Source: DASSJF01 sp035934535 (lineage in GTDB: Bacteria; Sysuimicrobiota; Sysuimicrobiia; Sysuimicrobiales; Segetimicrobiaceae). Taken from it: 46,656 nucleotides of DNA. Below, one piece after another: positions 31,803-39,515 of this stretch (the stretch's first letter is position 1; each line of letters starts with the position of its first letter). The DNA lies in NCBI GenBank assembly GCA_035934535.1, contig DASYXS010000153.1, positions 1 to 46,656 on the forward strand, given 5' to 3'. The notes beneath the pieces were generated by a model. It was not told the origin of the DNA. It searched no databases and worked only from the letters and a program-made list of their open reading frames with translations. Both the position numbers and the translations under genes were made by a program.

Positions 31803-33452
31803 GTGCTGGCCAAGGTCGCGATGTTTGAGATGCTGCGCGCCGGCGGGATCCGCCGCGTCTTCGGGAACCCCGGCACGACCGAGCTCAACTTCATGGAAAT
31901 GTTCGCGGACTATCCCGACATCGAGTACGTGCTGGCGCTGCAGGACGCGATTCCGGTCGGGATGGCGTACGGCTACGCGCAGGCCACCGGCCGGCCCGCC
32001 TTCGTGAACCTGCATATCACCCCCGGCCTCGCCAACGGACTCGGCAACATCTTCAACGCCTACCGCGCCAAGGTGCCGCTCGTCGTCACGGCGGGCCAGG
32101 TCGACAGCCGGATGATCTTGCAGGAGCCGTCGCTGTGGAGCGATCTCGCGCGGCTCGCCTCCCCCTACACGAAGTGGTCGTACGAAGCGCGCGAGCCCGA
32201 GGACGTGCCGCCGGCGCTGGCGCGCGCGTTCAAGACGGCGGCCGCCGCGCCGGCCGGCCCCGTCTTTCTCGGACTGCCGATGAACTGCCTCGACGGCGAG
32301 GTCCCGGGCCCCGCGCCGTGGTTCGATGTCGAGGCGGAGACGCGGCCGGCGGCTGCCGTGATCGATCGGATCGCCGCGGCCCTTGCGGGCGCGCACGATC
32401 CCGTCCTCGTGGTCGGCGGCGGCGCGGCGACACCGCGGGCGCGCGACGCGCTGGTCCGGATCGCGGAAGCGACCGGCGCGCGTGTGTACAGCGAGCGCCT
32501 TCCCACGCGGTCCGCGTTCCCGACGGACCACCCCCAGTACCTCGGCATGGCCGGGCTCGCCCTGCCGGAGCTGCAGGCCGAGCTCGGCGGCGCGGACGCG
32601 GTGGTGCTCGCGGGCGCGCGGAAGTTTGCGGGCCTCTTGTACACGCCGCCGGTCAATCTCGCGGCGCGCACGGCCGTCGTGCACATCGACCCCGATCCGT
32701 GGGAGCTCGGCAAGAACATCGTCCCCACGATCGGCGCCGTCGGGGACGTGAGCGCCACCCTCGCCGAGGTCGCGGACCGGCTGGCCGAACGCCTCGGCGG
32801 TGTACCGCCGCGGGCGGCCGAGCAGCGCCGGGCGGCGGTCGCGAAGGAACGCGCGCAGCGGGAAGAACGCTGGCGCCAGGCGGCGGCGCTGCCGGAGCCG
32901 GGCGAGCGGATGTCGGCGGCGTGCGCCTACCGCATCCTCGGCGAGGCGATGGACGACCGCACGACCATCGTCGATGAGGCGGTGACGGCCGCGCGGATCG
33001 TGGACCGGTATCTGCCGCTGCGGACCGAGCGATCGTATTTCGGGATCGCCGCCGGGTCGCTGGGGCTCGGCCTCCCCGCCGCGCTCGGCGTCCAGCTGGC
33101 ATGGCCCGACCGCCGGGTGATTTGCACGATCGGCGACGGATCGCTGATGTACACCATCCAGGCGCTGTGGACCGCGGCGCGGTACCGGATCCCGGTGACC
33201 GTGCTCGTCGTCGACAACCGGGCCTACGAAGTGCTCAAGTCCGGAATGCGGTCGTACAAGGGCGGGAACGTCCCGCCGGACCGACTCGTCGGGATGGATC
33301 TCGATCAACCGGCGATCGACATCCCCGCGCTCGCCCGCGGCTTCGGAGTCGCGGCCCAGGTCGTGAGCGCGCCGGGCGAACTGCGCGCGGCGCTCGCGGA
33401 GCGCACGCTCGAGCCGCGCCTCATCGACGTCATGGTGCGGGAAGGGATCTAG
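31803..33452 (+). CDS. ThDP-dependent decarboxylase, benzoylformate decarboxylase-like, with Asp at the usual Glu site
   Basis: 549 aa, three-domain thiamine diphosphate enzyme. Close to benzoylformate decarboxylase in FGNPGTTELNF (20-30), NLHITPG with H71, and FPTDHPQYLG with H243; these match the two catalytic His of that enzyme. The cofactor motif starts GDGS at 444-447 and ends with N472. The nearly universal Glu that activates the cofactor is Asp48 here (LALQDA; codon GAC). GTG start. Likely reaction is non-oxidative decarboxylation of an aryl or branched 2-oxo acid; the substrate is inferred only. Its TAG shares CTAG with the opposite gene's stop. Acetolactate synthase-like is the alternative. 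Confidence 0.88.
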   Translation: MLAKVAMFEMLRAGGIRRVFGNPGTTELNFMEMFADYPDIEYVLALQDAIPVGMAYGYAQATGRPAFVNLHITPGLANGLGNIFNAYRAKVPLVVTAGQVDSRMILQEPSLWSDLARLASPYTKWSYEAREPEDVPPALARAFKTAAAAPAGPVFLGLPMNCLDGEVPGPAPWFDVEAETRPAAAVIDRIAAALAGAHDPVLVVGGGAATPRARDALVRIAEATGARVYSERLPTRSAFPTDHPQYLGMAGLALPELQAELGGADAVVLAGARKFAGLLYTPPVNLAARTAVVHIDPDPWELGKNIVPTIGAVGDVSATLAEVADRLAERLGGVPPRAAEQRRAAVAKERAQREERWRQAAALPEPGERMSAACAYRILGEAMDDRTTIVDEAVTAARIVDRYLPLRTERSYFGIAAGSLGLGLPAALGVQLAWPDRRVICTIGDGSLMYTIQALWTAARYRIPVTVLVVDNRAYEVLKSGMRSYKGGNVPPDRLVGMDLDQPAIDIPALARGFGVAAQVVSAPGELRAALAERTLEPRLIDVMVREGI

Positions 33453-34399
33453 TCGGTCAGACCCGGGCGAGCCGTCGTCCAAAACAGCGGATTGACCCAA
33501 TGCCCGTCTGCGTATAGCCCCCAGTGCAAACTGGGACCCGTCACCAGACCCGTCGCGCCGATGCGGCCGATGAGGTCGCCCGGCGCCACTCGTTCGCCTT
33601 CATGGACCGCGAACAGTGACAGGTGCAGGTACTCGGTCAGCACGCCCTGTCCGTGATCCAACACGACCGTGTTGCCGCCGAGCGGCAACGCCCGCGCGAG
33701 GGCCACGATCGCGCCGCTCGGCGCGGTGACCGGTGCGCCGGCCGGCATATCAAAGTCCACGCCCTGGTGCCACCACTCCCGGCGACCGTTATAGTAACCC
33801 TGGTCGCCGTACGGCGAATCGACCGGTCCGGGGACCGGTACGCGAAATGGCCCGGACCAAAAGGCTTCCGGCGTGCGTCGTCCGAGCACGGCGTTGAGGG
33901 CCGCGGCCTCGATCGCGAGATTCTTTGGGGTAACGAGTCCCATCGTCTTGGGGGGCAATGTGAGATGCCGCTCGGCGAATTGCGTCCGGCCGATTCGAAC
34001 CGCTCGCCGCGCGGTGACGGCGCTTCCGCCGGGCGGTGTAATCACCACCGCCACCGGGTAGGTCCCGGGCGGCGTGTCGGGGTCGGTGCCCCGGAGCGCG
34101 CGCCACGTGCCCTCGGTCACCGCAAAGACCGGCAGCGATGTGCCGTTGAAGCGTACCGCCACGCTCGACCCCGCGGCCGCGTGGACGATGATGACCACGG
34201 TATCGCCTTGGACGGGCGCGGGCGGGGCGATCACCACCGGCTCGGCGGCCGCGGCTCCCGACGGCGGCCGTACGTTGGCCGCCAGCGCGAGGAGCGCGAC
34301 CACCGCGGCCGCGCGCGCCCGCGGCCGCGCATAGCGGCGAGCGGCGGAGCGTCTCCGGTTCACGGTCTCGGACTGCTCACGGTCCACAGATGTACCCAC
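33449..34399 (-). CDS. M23 family metallopeptidase (LytM-type) with N-terminal beta domain
   Basis: 316 aa. A basic N-terminus and hydrophobic stretch (about 32-50) form a signal or anchor. A beta domain (about 55-135: GDTVVIIVHAAAGSSVAVRFNG...GTYPVAVVITPPGG) precedes the peptidase at about 180-310. Zinc site: HQGVDFDMPAG (H-x3-D) and a later SLHWGLY; TEYLHLS holds another conserved His. Such enzymes cut peptidoglycan cross-links, or serve as inactive activators of amidases. The final His motif reads HWG rather than HxH, so activity should be checked. Start uncertain among GTGs at 34399 and 34360. It lies 52 bases downstream of the ABC permease genes on the same strand. Confidence 0.9.
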   Translation of the reverse strand: MGTSVDREQSETVNRRRSAARRYARPRARAAAVVALLALAANVRPPSGAAAAEPVVIAPPAPVQGDTVVIIVHAAAGSSVAVRFNGTSLPVFAVTEGTWRALRGTDPDTPPGTYPVAVVITPPGGSAVTARRAVRIGRTQFAERHLTLPPKTMGLVTPKNLAIEAAALNAVLGRRTPEAFWSGPFRVPVPGPVDSPYGDQGYYNGRREWWHQGVDFDMPAGAPVTAPSGAIVALARALPLGGNTVVLDHGQGVLTEYLHLSLFAVHEGERVAPGDLIGRIGATGLVTGPSLHWGLYADGHWVNPLFWTTARPGLTD

Positions 34400-34451
34400 G
34401 GGCGTTCCGTATGGTCTGTTCCCCCACGGCGGTCATGGTGCCTCTGGGTGT

Positions 34452-35330
34452 CTACGCGGTCTCGGGGGTCAGCCGGTCCCGCAGCCAGTCGCCGACCAGA
34501 TTGAATCCCATCACCGTCAGCATGATCGCGAGCCCGGGAAATGTCGAATCCCACCAGGCCGTCTGGATATAGTTGCGGCTGTCGGCCAGCATCCCGCCCC
34601 ACGACGGAATCGACGGGTCCACGCCGAGCCCGAGGAACGTGAGGGCCGCCTCGAGGAGGATGTTGTTGGCGACGCTCAGCGTCGCAAGGACGGACACCGC
34701 GCCGAGCGCGTTCGGCAGCACGTGCGCCCAAATGATGCGGCGGTCGGCGAGCCCGATCGCGCGCGCCGCCTGGATGTAGTCCGTCTCCCGCACGGCGAGC
34801 GTCTCGCTCCGCACCAGGCGCGCGTACGAGGCCCACTGCGTCACCGCCAGCACCAGCACGATCCGGCTGAGCCCCGGGCCCAGCACCGCGATCACAACGA
34901 TCGCGAACAGAATGAACGGGAAGCTGAGCTGGAGATCCGCCGCCCGCATCACCAGCTCGCCCCACCAGCCGCCGTAGTAACCGGCGAGCAGCCCGAGGCA
35001 GGTGCCCGCGATCCCGCTCGCGGCGACGGACACCACGCCGACTTCGAGCGAGACGCGCGCCCCGTAGATGATGCGGCTCAGCAGATCGCGGCCGATCGCG
35101 TCCGTCCCGAGCGGGTACGCTGAGGGACGCAGCCACGCCGGGGGCAAGAGACGCGCGCCGAGGTCCGCCGCGTCCGGCGCGTGCGGCGCGAGGAGGGGTG
35201 AGGCGATCGCGCTCAACCCCGCCGCGGCGACCAGCCCGAGCCCGACGATGAGCGTCAGCCGGAGCCCGATCGGCCGGCGGGTCCGGCGCGCCGCGGGCAG
35301 CGGAGCGGAGACGGCCTGCGCGGCCGTCAC
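34452..35330 (-). CDS. Peptide-type ABC transporter permease (DppC/OppC family)
   Basis: 292 aa inner-membrane permease. An N-terminal segment at about 25-48 is followed by PLGTDAIGRDLLSRIIYGARVSL, the hallmark of the DppC/GsiD branch. Five further membrane segments follow, and the ABC-coupling EAA loop is RAIGLADRRIIWAHVLPNA. It pairs with the DppB-type gene 25 bases upstream and the substrate-binding protein gene before that. No ATPase gene is adjacent, so a subunit encoded elsewhere must power it. Substrate (peptides, opines or glutathione) cannot be assigned. Confidence 0.93.
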   Translation of the reverse strand: MTAAQAVSAPLPAARRTRRPIGLRLTLIVGLGLVAAAGLSAIASPLLAPHAPDAADLGARLLPPAWLRPSAYPLGTDAIGRDLLSRIIYGARVSLEVGVVSVAASGIAGTCLGLLAGYYGGWWGELVMRAADLQLSFPFILFAIVVIAVLGPGLSRIVLVLAVTQWASYARLVRSETLAVRETDYIQAARAIGLADRRIIWAHVLPNALGAVSVLATLSVANNILLEAALTFLGLGVDPSIPSWGGMLADSRNYIQTAWWDSTFPGLAIMLTVMGFNLVGDWLRDRLTPETA

Positions 35331-35355
35331 CGCACGATGATCCCGCGCCGCGTGG

Positions 35356-36279
35356 TCACGGGCCCACGCGAACGCGCGGGTTCAACAGGCCGTAACTCAG
35401 GTCCACGAGGAGGTTGACCAGCAGGACCCCGAGGGCCAGCACGACGACGACGCCCTGCACAACCGGATAGTCGCGGTAGGTCACCGCCTGCAGCGCCAGC
35501 TGCCCGAGTCCGGGCCACGCGAAGACGTTTTCCAGCACCACGACCCCGCCGAGCAGCGCCCCAAACTGCAGGCCCACGAACGTCACGACCGGCAGCAGCG
35601 CGTTGCGGAGGCCGTGGCGCACCACCACGCGGCTTTCGCGGAGGCCCTTCGCACGCGCGGTGCGCATGTACGGCTGGCCCAGCGTGTCGAGCAGGCTCGC
35701 GCGCACGAGCCGCACGAGCGTGCTCGCCAGGATGACCCCGAGCGTCACGCACGGCAGCACGAGCGATCCAGGCCCGCTGTACCCCGACGGCGGCAGCCAG
35801 CGCAGGCGGACCGCGACGATCAGGATGAGCATGATCGCGAGCCAAAAGTTTGGGAACGACAGGCCCAGCAGGCTGCCCACCCGGATCAGAAAATCGGCGA
35901 GCGCGTTGCGGTGCGTCGCGGCGTAGGCGCCCAGCGGGAACGCCGCCGCGAGCGCGACGAGCATGCCGCCCACGCCGAGGGCGAGGGTCGGCCCCGTCCG
36001 TTCCAGGATCATCCCTGTGACCGGTAGGCCGCTGCGAAACGACGTGCCCAAATCGCCGCGCAGGGCGCCGGCGACGAAGCCGGCGTACTGCGCGAGGAAG
36101 GGCCGGTCGGTGCCCAAGGCGTGCCGGATCCGCGCGATATCCTCGGCGCTCGGCGCGGATCCCTGGAACAGCACGACGGCCGGATCGCCGGTCAGGCGGA
36201 TGCCAAACGCGACGAAGAGCGAAATCGCCGCCAGGACGGCGGCGGCGCCTCCCGCCCTGGCGGCGACGAACCGAATCAC
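35356..36279 (-). CDS. Peptide-type ABC transporter permease (DppB/OppB family)
   Basis: 307 aa, six membrane segments. It begins with the typical first helix and FGIRLTGDPAVVLFQG. The periplasmic part reads IRHALGTDRPFLAQYAGFVAGALRGDLGTSF, found throughout DppB-type permeases. The EAA loop is RAKGLRESRVVVRHGLRNALLP. GTG start at 36279, four bases after the binding-protein stop; the DppC gene follows. The three genes form one operon (binding protein, B, C) on minus. Confidence 0.93.
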   Translation of the reverse strand: MIRFVAARAGGAAAVLAAISLFVAFGIRLTGDPAVVLFQGSAPSAEDIARIRHALGTDRPFLAQYAGFVAGALRGDLGTSFRSGLPVTGMILERTGPTLALGVGGMLVALAAAFPLGAYAATHRNALADFLIRVGSLLGLSFPNFWLAIMLILIVAVRLRWLPPSGYSGPGSLVLPCVTLGVILASTLVRLVRASLLDTLGQPYMRTARAKGLRESRVVVRHGLRNALLPVVTFVGLQFGALLGGVVVLENVFAWPGLGQLALQAVTYRDYPVVQGVVVVLALGVLLVNLLVDLSYGLLNPRVRVGP

Positions 36280-36283
36280 GCGG

Positions 36284-37822
36284 CTAGCGCGTGGACACTT
36301 GAAGCAGCCGCACGCGGTCGTCCGGCGGCGCGGCGAAGCCCTCCACCCGCTTGTTGATGCCCCACAGGTTCACGCTTTGCCACAGCGGGAAATCGATCGC
36401 CAGGTCGTAGAGGCGCCGGTCGAGACTCTGAAACGCTTTGAGGCGCGTACGCTGGTCATTGGTCGTGCGCTCGGCCCCGAGATACTTCTCGACGTCCGCG
36501 TCGCTGAAGACGGGGTTCCAGTATTCGCCCTTGTGGTAGAGCAGGTAGGCCGTGTTGTCGAAGTCGAGCGTCCAGCCGCCCCAGCCGAACTCATAGATCG
36601 GACCCGTCTTGGCGTGCGGCAGGACGTCGCTGAAGTAGGTCACCTGCTCCACCGGCGTGAGGGTGAGCTTGAGCCCCACGGCGCCGAGGTAGCTCACCAT
36701 CGCCTGCGCCGCCTCGCGAAAGTCCGCGTTGTTGCTCGGGAAGCTCAGCGACACGTCGGTGCCGCTCTTGACGCCGGCTTCCGCGAGCAGCGACTTCGCG
36801 TGGGCGGGGTCGAACAGGTACGGCTTAAGGGACGGATCGTTGCCGAACGAGAGCGGGCTCTGGAACGTCGAAACGCGGTGGCCGTAGCCCTGCAGAATCG
36901 TGTCGATGATCTTCTGCACGTCGATCGCGGCGATCACCGCTTTGCGGAATCGCACGTCGCCCGCCGGCGGCTTGGACGGGTCGAACCGGATCTCGAGCAC
37001 GGTTGGGCTGCCGATCGGCAGCAGCGTGAGATTCGCGTCGCCTTTGACGACGCTCGCCTGGCTCACCGGCACGCCCTGCGCGATGTCGGCGCGGCCCGCC
37101 TGCAGCTCCGCCACCCGCGTCGCCGCCTCGGGCACGAACCGGTACGTGACCGCCGAGACGCGCGGCGCGCCGCCCCAGTACGCGCGGTTTGCGGCGAGCG
37201 TGAGGTGATCGTCTTTGCGGTACTCGACGAACTTGAACGGGCCCGTGCCCACCGGGTTCGCGCCGAAGTAGGCGCTGCCGTGGTCCTGCAGGTACTTCGG
37301 CGGCACGATCATGGCGCCGTAGCCCGCCAGTTTCGTGATGATCACCGGATCCTTGACCTTCATGACCATCCGGACGGTATACGGATCGACGACCTGGACG
37401 TGGTCGATCGACTTGTAGTTGCCCTGCTGGGGCCCCTTGGCGCCTTCCGGCCCCAGCAGCCGGTCGAACGTAAACTTCACGGCCGCCGCGTTGAACGGCT
37501 CGCCGTCGTGGAACGTGACGCCCGCTCGCAGCTTGAACACCCAGGTCAGCCCATCGTCGGAGGTCGACCAGCTCGTCGCCAGGCCGGGACGCAATTTGAG
37601 GTCGGTGCCGCGGTCCACCAGGCCGTCGAAGATCTGGCAGCCCACCATGCCCCAGGAGAGCAGGAACGTGGCGATCGGATCCCAGTTCTGGGGATCCTGT
37701 CCCTGCACGATAACGAGCGAGCGTCCTCGGCTGCCGGCCGGCGACTGTGCGTTGACCGCGCCCCCGGCGCCCACCGCCATCGCTGCGCACAGAACGAACA
37801 CGAGCACCGTGCGTCTCGTCAC
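36284..37822 (-). CDS. ABC transporter substrate-binding protein, family 5
   Basis: 512 aa extracytoplasmic solute-binding protein. The signal peptide core is VLVFVLCAAMAVGA with cleavage near NAQSP; there is no clear lipobox Cys. Family 5 features are DGLVDRGTDLKLRPGLATSW, LTWVFKLRAGVTFHDGEPFNAAAVKFTFDRLL, VGTGPFKFVEYRKDDHLTLAANRAYWGG and RFRKAVIAAIDVQKII. GTG start with GGAGG seven bases upstream. It heads the operon with the two permeases and probably binds peptides or a peptide-like compound. The second binding protein in the window (39516-41219) is only family-level similar. Confidence 0.94.
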   Translation of the reverse strand: MTRRTVLVFVLCAAMAVGAGGAVNAQSPAGSRGRSLVIVQGQDPQNWDPIATFLLSWGMVGCQIFDGLVDRGTDLKLRPGLATSWSTSDDGLTWVFKLRAGVTFHDGEPFNAAAVKFTFDRLLGPEGAKGPQQGNYKSIDHVQVVDPYTVRMVMKVKDPVIITKLAGYGAMIVPPKYLQDHGSAYFGANPVGTGPFKFVEYRKDDHLTLAANRAYWGGAPRVSAVTYRFVPEAATRVAELQAGRADIAQGVPVSQASVVKGDANLTLLPIGSPTVLEIRFDPSKPPAGDVRFRKAVIAAIDVQKIIDTILQGYGHRVSTFQSPLSFGNDPSLKPYLFDPAHAKSLLAEAGVKSGTDVSLSFPSNNADFREAAQAMVSYLGAVGLKLTLTPVEQVTYFSDVLPHAKTGPIYEFGWGGWTLDFDNTAYLLYHKGEYWNPVFSDADVEKYLGAERTTNDQRTRLKAFQSLDRRLYDLAIDFPLWQSVNLWGINKRVEGFAAPPDDRVRLLQVSTR

Positions 37823-37883
37823 AAGACAGCCTCCGCGTGGTGGTGCCCTCTCTACGTACTGTCGGGTCTGGTCCGGCGCCCGA

Positions 37884-38198
37884 TCAAAAGATCGGCTTCA
37901 ACGACAGCACTTCCTTCATGCCCTCTTCCATCGTGAGGGACGGCAGGATGCGAACGCTGTTCCACTGCGCCAGTCCGCTTTCGGAAATGAACTGATCCAC
38001 GGACTCCGCCTTCGCGGCTTCGACGATGACGACGGTGAGGTGCTCCCGGCTGACGTAGGGCCCGGCGACAAGATTGACGCCGAGTCGCTTCGCCAACGCC
38101 GGTATTTCCGGGGCGCGCGTGAGCAGCAGCTCGCGTGTCTTTGTGTTCGCGGTAGGACAGATTGCAGCGTCGTGCGACGCGAGGAGAACGAAATGCAT
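37884..38198 (-). CDS. Small single-domain protein, possibly ferredoxin-fold (DUF3303/GYD-like)
   Basis: 104 aa from the ATG at 38198, preceded by GGGGGG. It starts MHFVLLASHDAAICPTAN, then a helix, a strand (VNLVAGPYV) and LTVVIVEAAKAESVDQFISESGLAQWNSVRILPSLTMEEGMKEV. The beta-alpha-beta order and short length resemble dimeric alpha-beta barrel proteins of the DUF3303 or GYD type, many of unknown role. It lies 64 bases downstream of tRNA-Glu on the same strand and could be read from the tRNA promoter. No function assigned. Confidence 0.75.
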   Translation of the reverse strand: MHFVLLASHDAAICPTANTKTRELLLTRAPEIPALAKRLGVNLVAGPYVSREHLTVVIVEAAKAESVDQFISESGLAQWNSVRILPSLTMEEGMKEVLSLKPIF

Positions 38199-38262
38199 CG
38201 GAATCAACCCCCCTTTGGCGTAGGCTCCGCGCTGCTTCGCGCTCACCCTGGTACGGTCCGGC

Positions 38263-38338
38263 TGGTGGCCCCAGGGGAATTCGAATCCCCGTTTCGGCCT
38301 TGAGAGGGCCGCGTCCTAGGCCTCTAGACGATGGGGCC
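38263..38338 (-). tRNA. tRNA-Glu (anticodon CTC), CCA encoded
   Basis: 76 nt on minus. The acceptor stem GGCCCCA pairs with TGGGGCC, followed by discriminator A and an encoded CCA (38265-38263). The anticodon arm is CGGCC-CTCTCAA-GGCCG, with CTC at positions 34-36. The T arm is GGGGATTCGAATCCCC. Anticodon CTC reads GAG codons, which are frequent in this GC-rich DNA. Promoter elements lie 15-43 bases upstream. Confidence 0.97.
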
Positions 38339-38352
38339 GTCGATCGGTTCGA

Positions 38353-38381
38353 AGTATATCAACCCATCGATGCGGCGACAA
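38353..38381 (-). promoter_or_regulatory. Promoter of tRNA-Glu
   Basis: TTGTCG (38381-38376) and TATACT (38358-38353) on minus are separated by exactly 17 bases. The start would fall about seven bases before the tRNA 5' end, typical for a stable RNA. The remainder of 38339-38501 shows no gene; it also holds the upstream sequence of the LCP gene on plus. Confidence 0.8.
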
Positions 38382-38501
38382 CCTGCCCGGCGCGCGGGGA
38401 TAACTTCATCCGGATGGGCCTTGAGGACCGCAGGGTATCGCGAACAGATGGGCGAATCCCGATGAACCAGTTGATACATCGGTCAACGTGAACATACACC
38501 A

Positions 38502-39413
38502 GTGAAAACGGCGAAGACGCTCGCGCGGTGGTGTGCCCGGATTGCGGCCTCGGTCGTGGTTCTGGCCGTGCTCTTTGTGCCGCGGGTGCCGCCGTCGACG
38601 ACGACGCAGGCCCCCGTCGCGCCCATCCAGCCGGCGGCCATCCCGCGGGGAGACGCGCGGTTCCTCGTCGTCGGGTTGACCCAGGACCGTCTGCGCACCG
38701 ATACGATCGAAGTGATCCACTGGGACGATGTCCACCACCGCGTCCGCATTCTCGGCGTCCCGCGCGACATCAACGTGGCGCTGCCCGGCATCAGCAACAC
38801 CAAGTTGGTGCACGCCTATTCGACCGGCGGCATCGGCCGCGCCCGCGCCGCGACGGTCCGGCTGCTGAACGTGCCGATCGCGCACTACGTGGTGTTCAGC
38901 CTGCCGGCGATGCGCCACATCGTGGACCTGATCGGCGGCGTGCCGATCACCGTCGAGAAGCGGATGGTCTATACGGACAAACTGCAGGGGCTCTTCATCA
39001 ACCTATCCCCCGGGTATCAGGTGCTCGACGGCGCCCACGCCGAGCAGTATCTCCGGTTCCGCAACGACCCCGAAGGCGACATCGGCCGCATCCGCCGCCA
39101 GCAGGTCTTTCTGCGCGCCGCCGTGGCGCAGACCCACAGACCCTCGGTCATGCTCCGCATGCCGCAGATCATTCAAACGGCGCGGGGCGACGTCGAGACG
39201 GACTTGACCGCCTCGCAGCTGCTCGGATGGCTCCAACGCGTGCAGCCGATCAAGCCGGAGCAAATCAGCACCGAGTCGATCGACGGCCGTCCGGCGGTCC
39301 TCTACGACACGCTGGCGCGCCAGCGCCTCGATTTCTGGGTCCCGAACCGGGACGACCTGCGCGCGAAGGTACGGTGGCTGCTGACCGGCGTGCTGCCGGA
39401 TCCGAAGCCGTAA
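38502..39413 (+). CDS. LytR-CpsA-Psr (LCP) family cell wall glycopolymer ligase
   Basis: 303 aa. LCP proteins attach lipid-linked glycopolymers to peptidoglycan on the outer face of the membrane. A basic N-terminus and one membrane segment (about 12-30) precede the LCP domain. Conserved residues visible are RLRTDTIEVIHWD, VRILGVPRDINV with its Arg/Asp, and YLRFRNDPEGDIGRIRRQQVFL with the lipid-phosphate-binding Arg cluster. GTG start with no clear ribosome site. It stands alone on plus, 103 bases before the second ABC import set. It supports a Gram-positive-like wall or a related lineage. Confidence 0.93.
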   Translation: MKTAKTLARWCARIAASVVVLAVLFVPRVPPSTTTQAPVAPIQPAAIPRGDARFLVVGLTQDRLRTDTIEVIHWDDVHHRVRILGVPRDINVALPGISNTKLVHAYSTGGIGRARAATVRLLNVPIAHYVVFSLPAMRHIVDLIGGVPITVEKRMVYTDKLQGLFINLSPGYQVLDGAHAEQYLRFRNDPEGDIGRIRRQQVFLRAAVAQTHRPSVMLRMPQIIQTARGDVETDLTASQLLGWLQRVQPIKPEQISTESIDGRPAVLYDTLARQRLDFWVPNRDDLRAKVRWLLTGVLPDPKP

Positions 39414-39515
39414 CGAGCCCCGCACATCGCCGGCGGTCCGCCGGCACAAAAGGTGCCGCCGCGCGGCCGACCGAAGTGGTTGCCTGAAACGTCATCTTAG
39501 CGTGGGGGTGAGACG

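Noticed and set aside
33985..34005. GATTCGAACC resembling a tRNA T arm
   Set aside because: No matching acceptor or anticodon arms around it; it lies inside the M23 peptidase gene.
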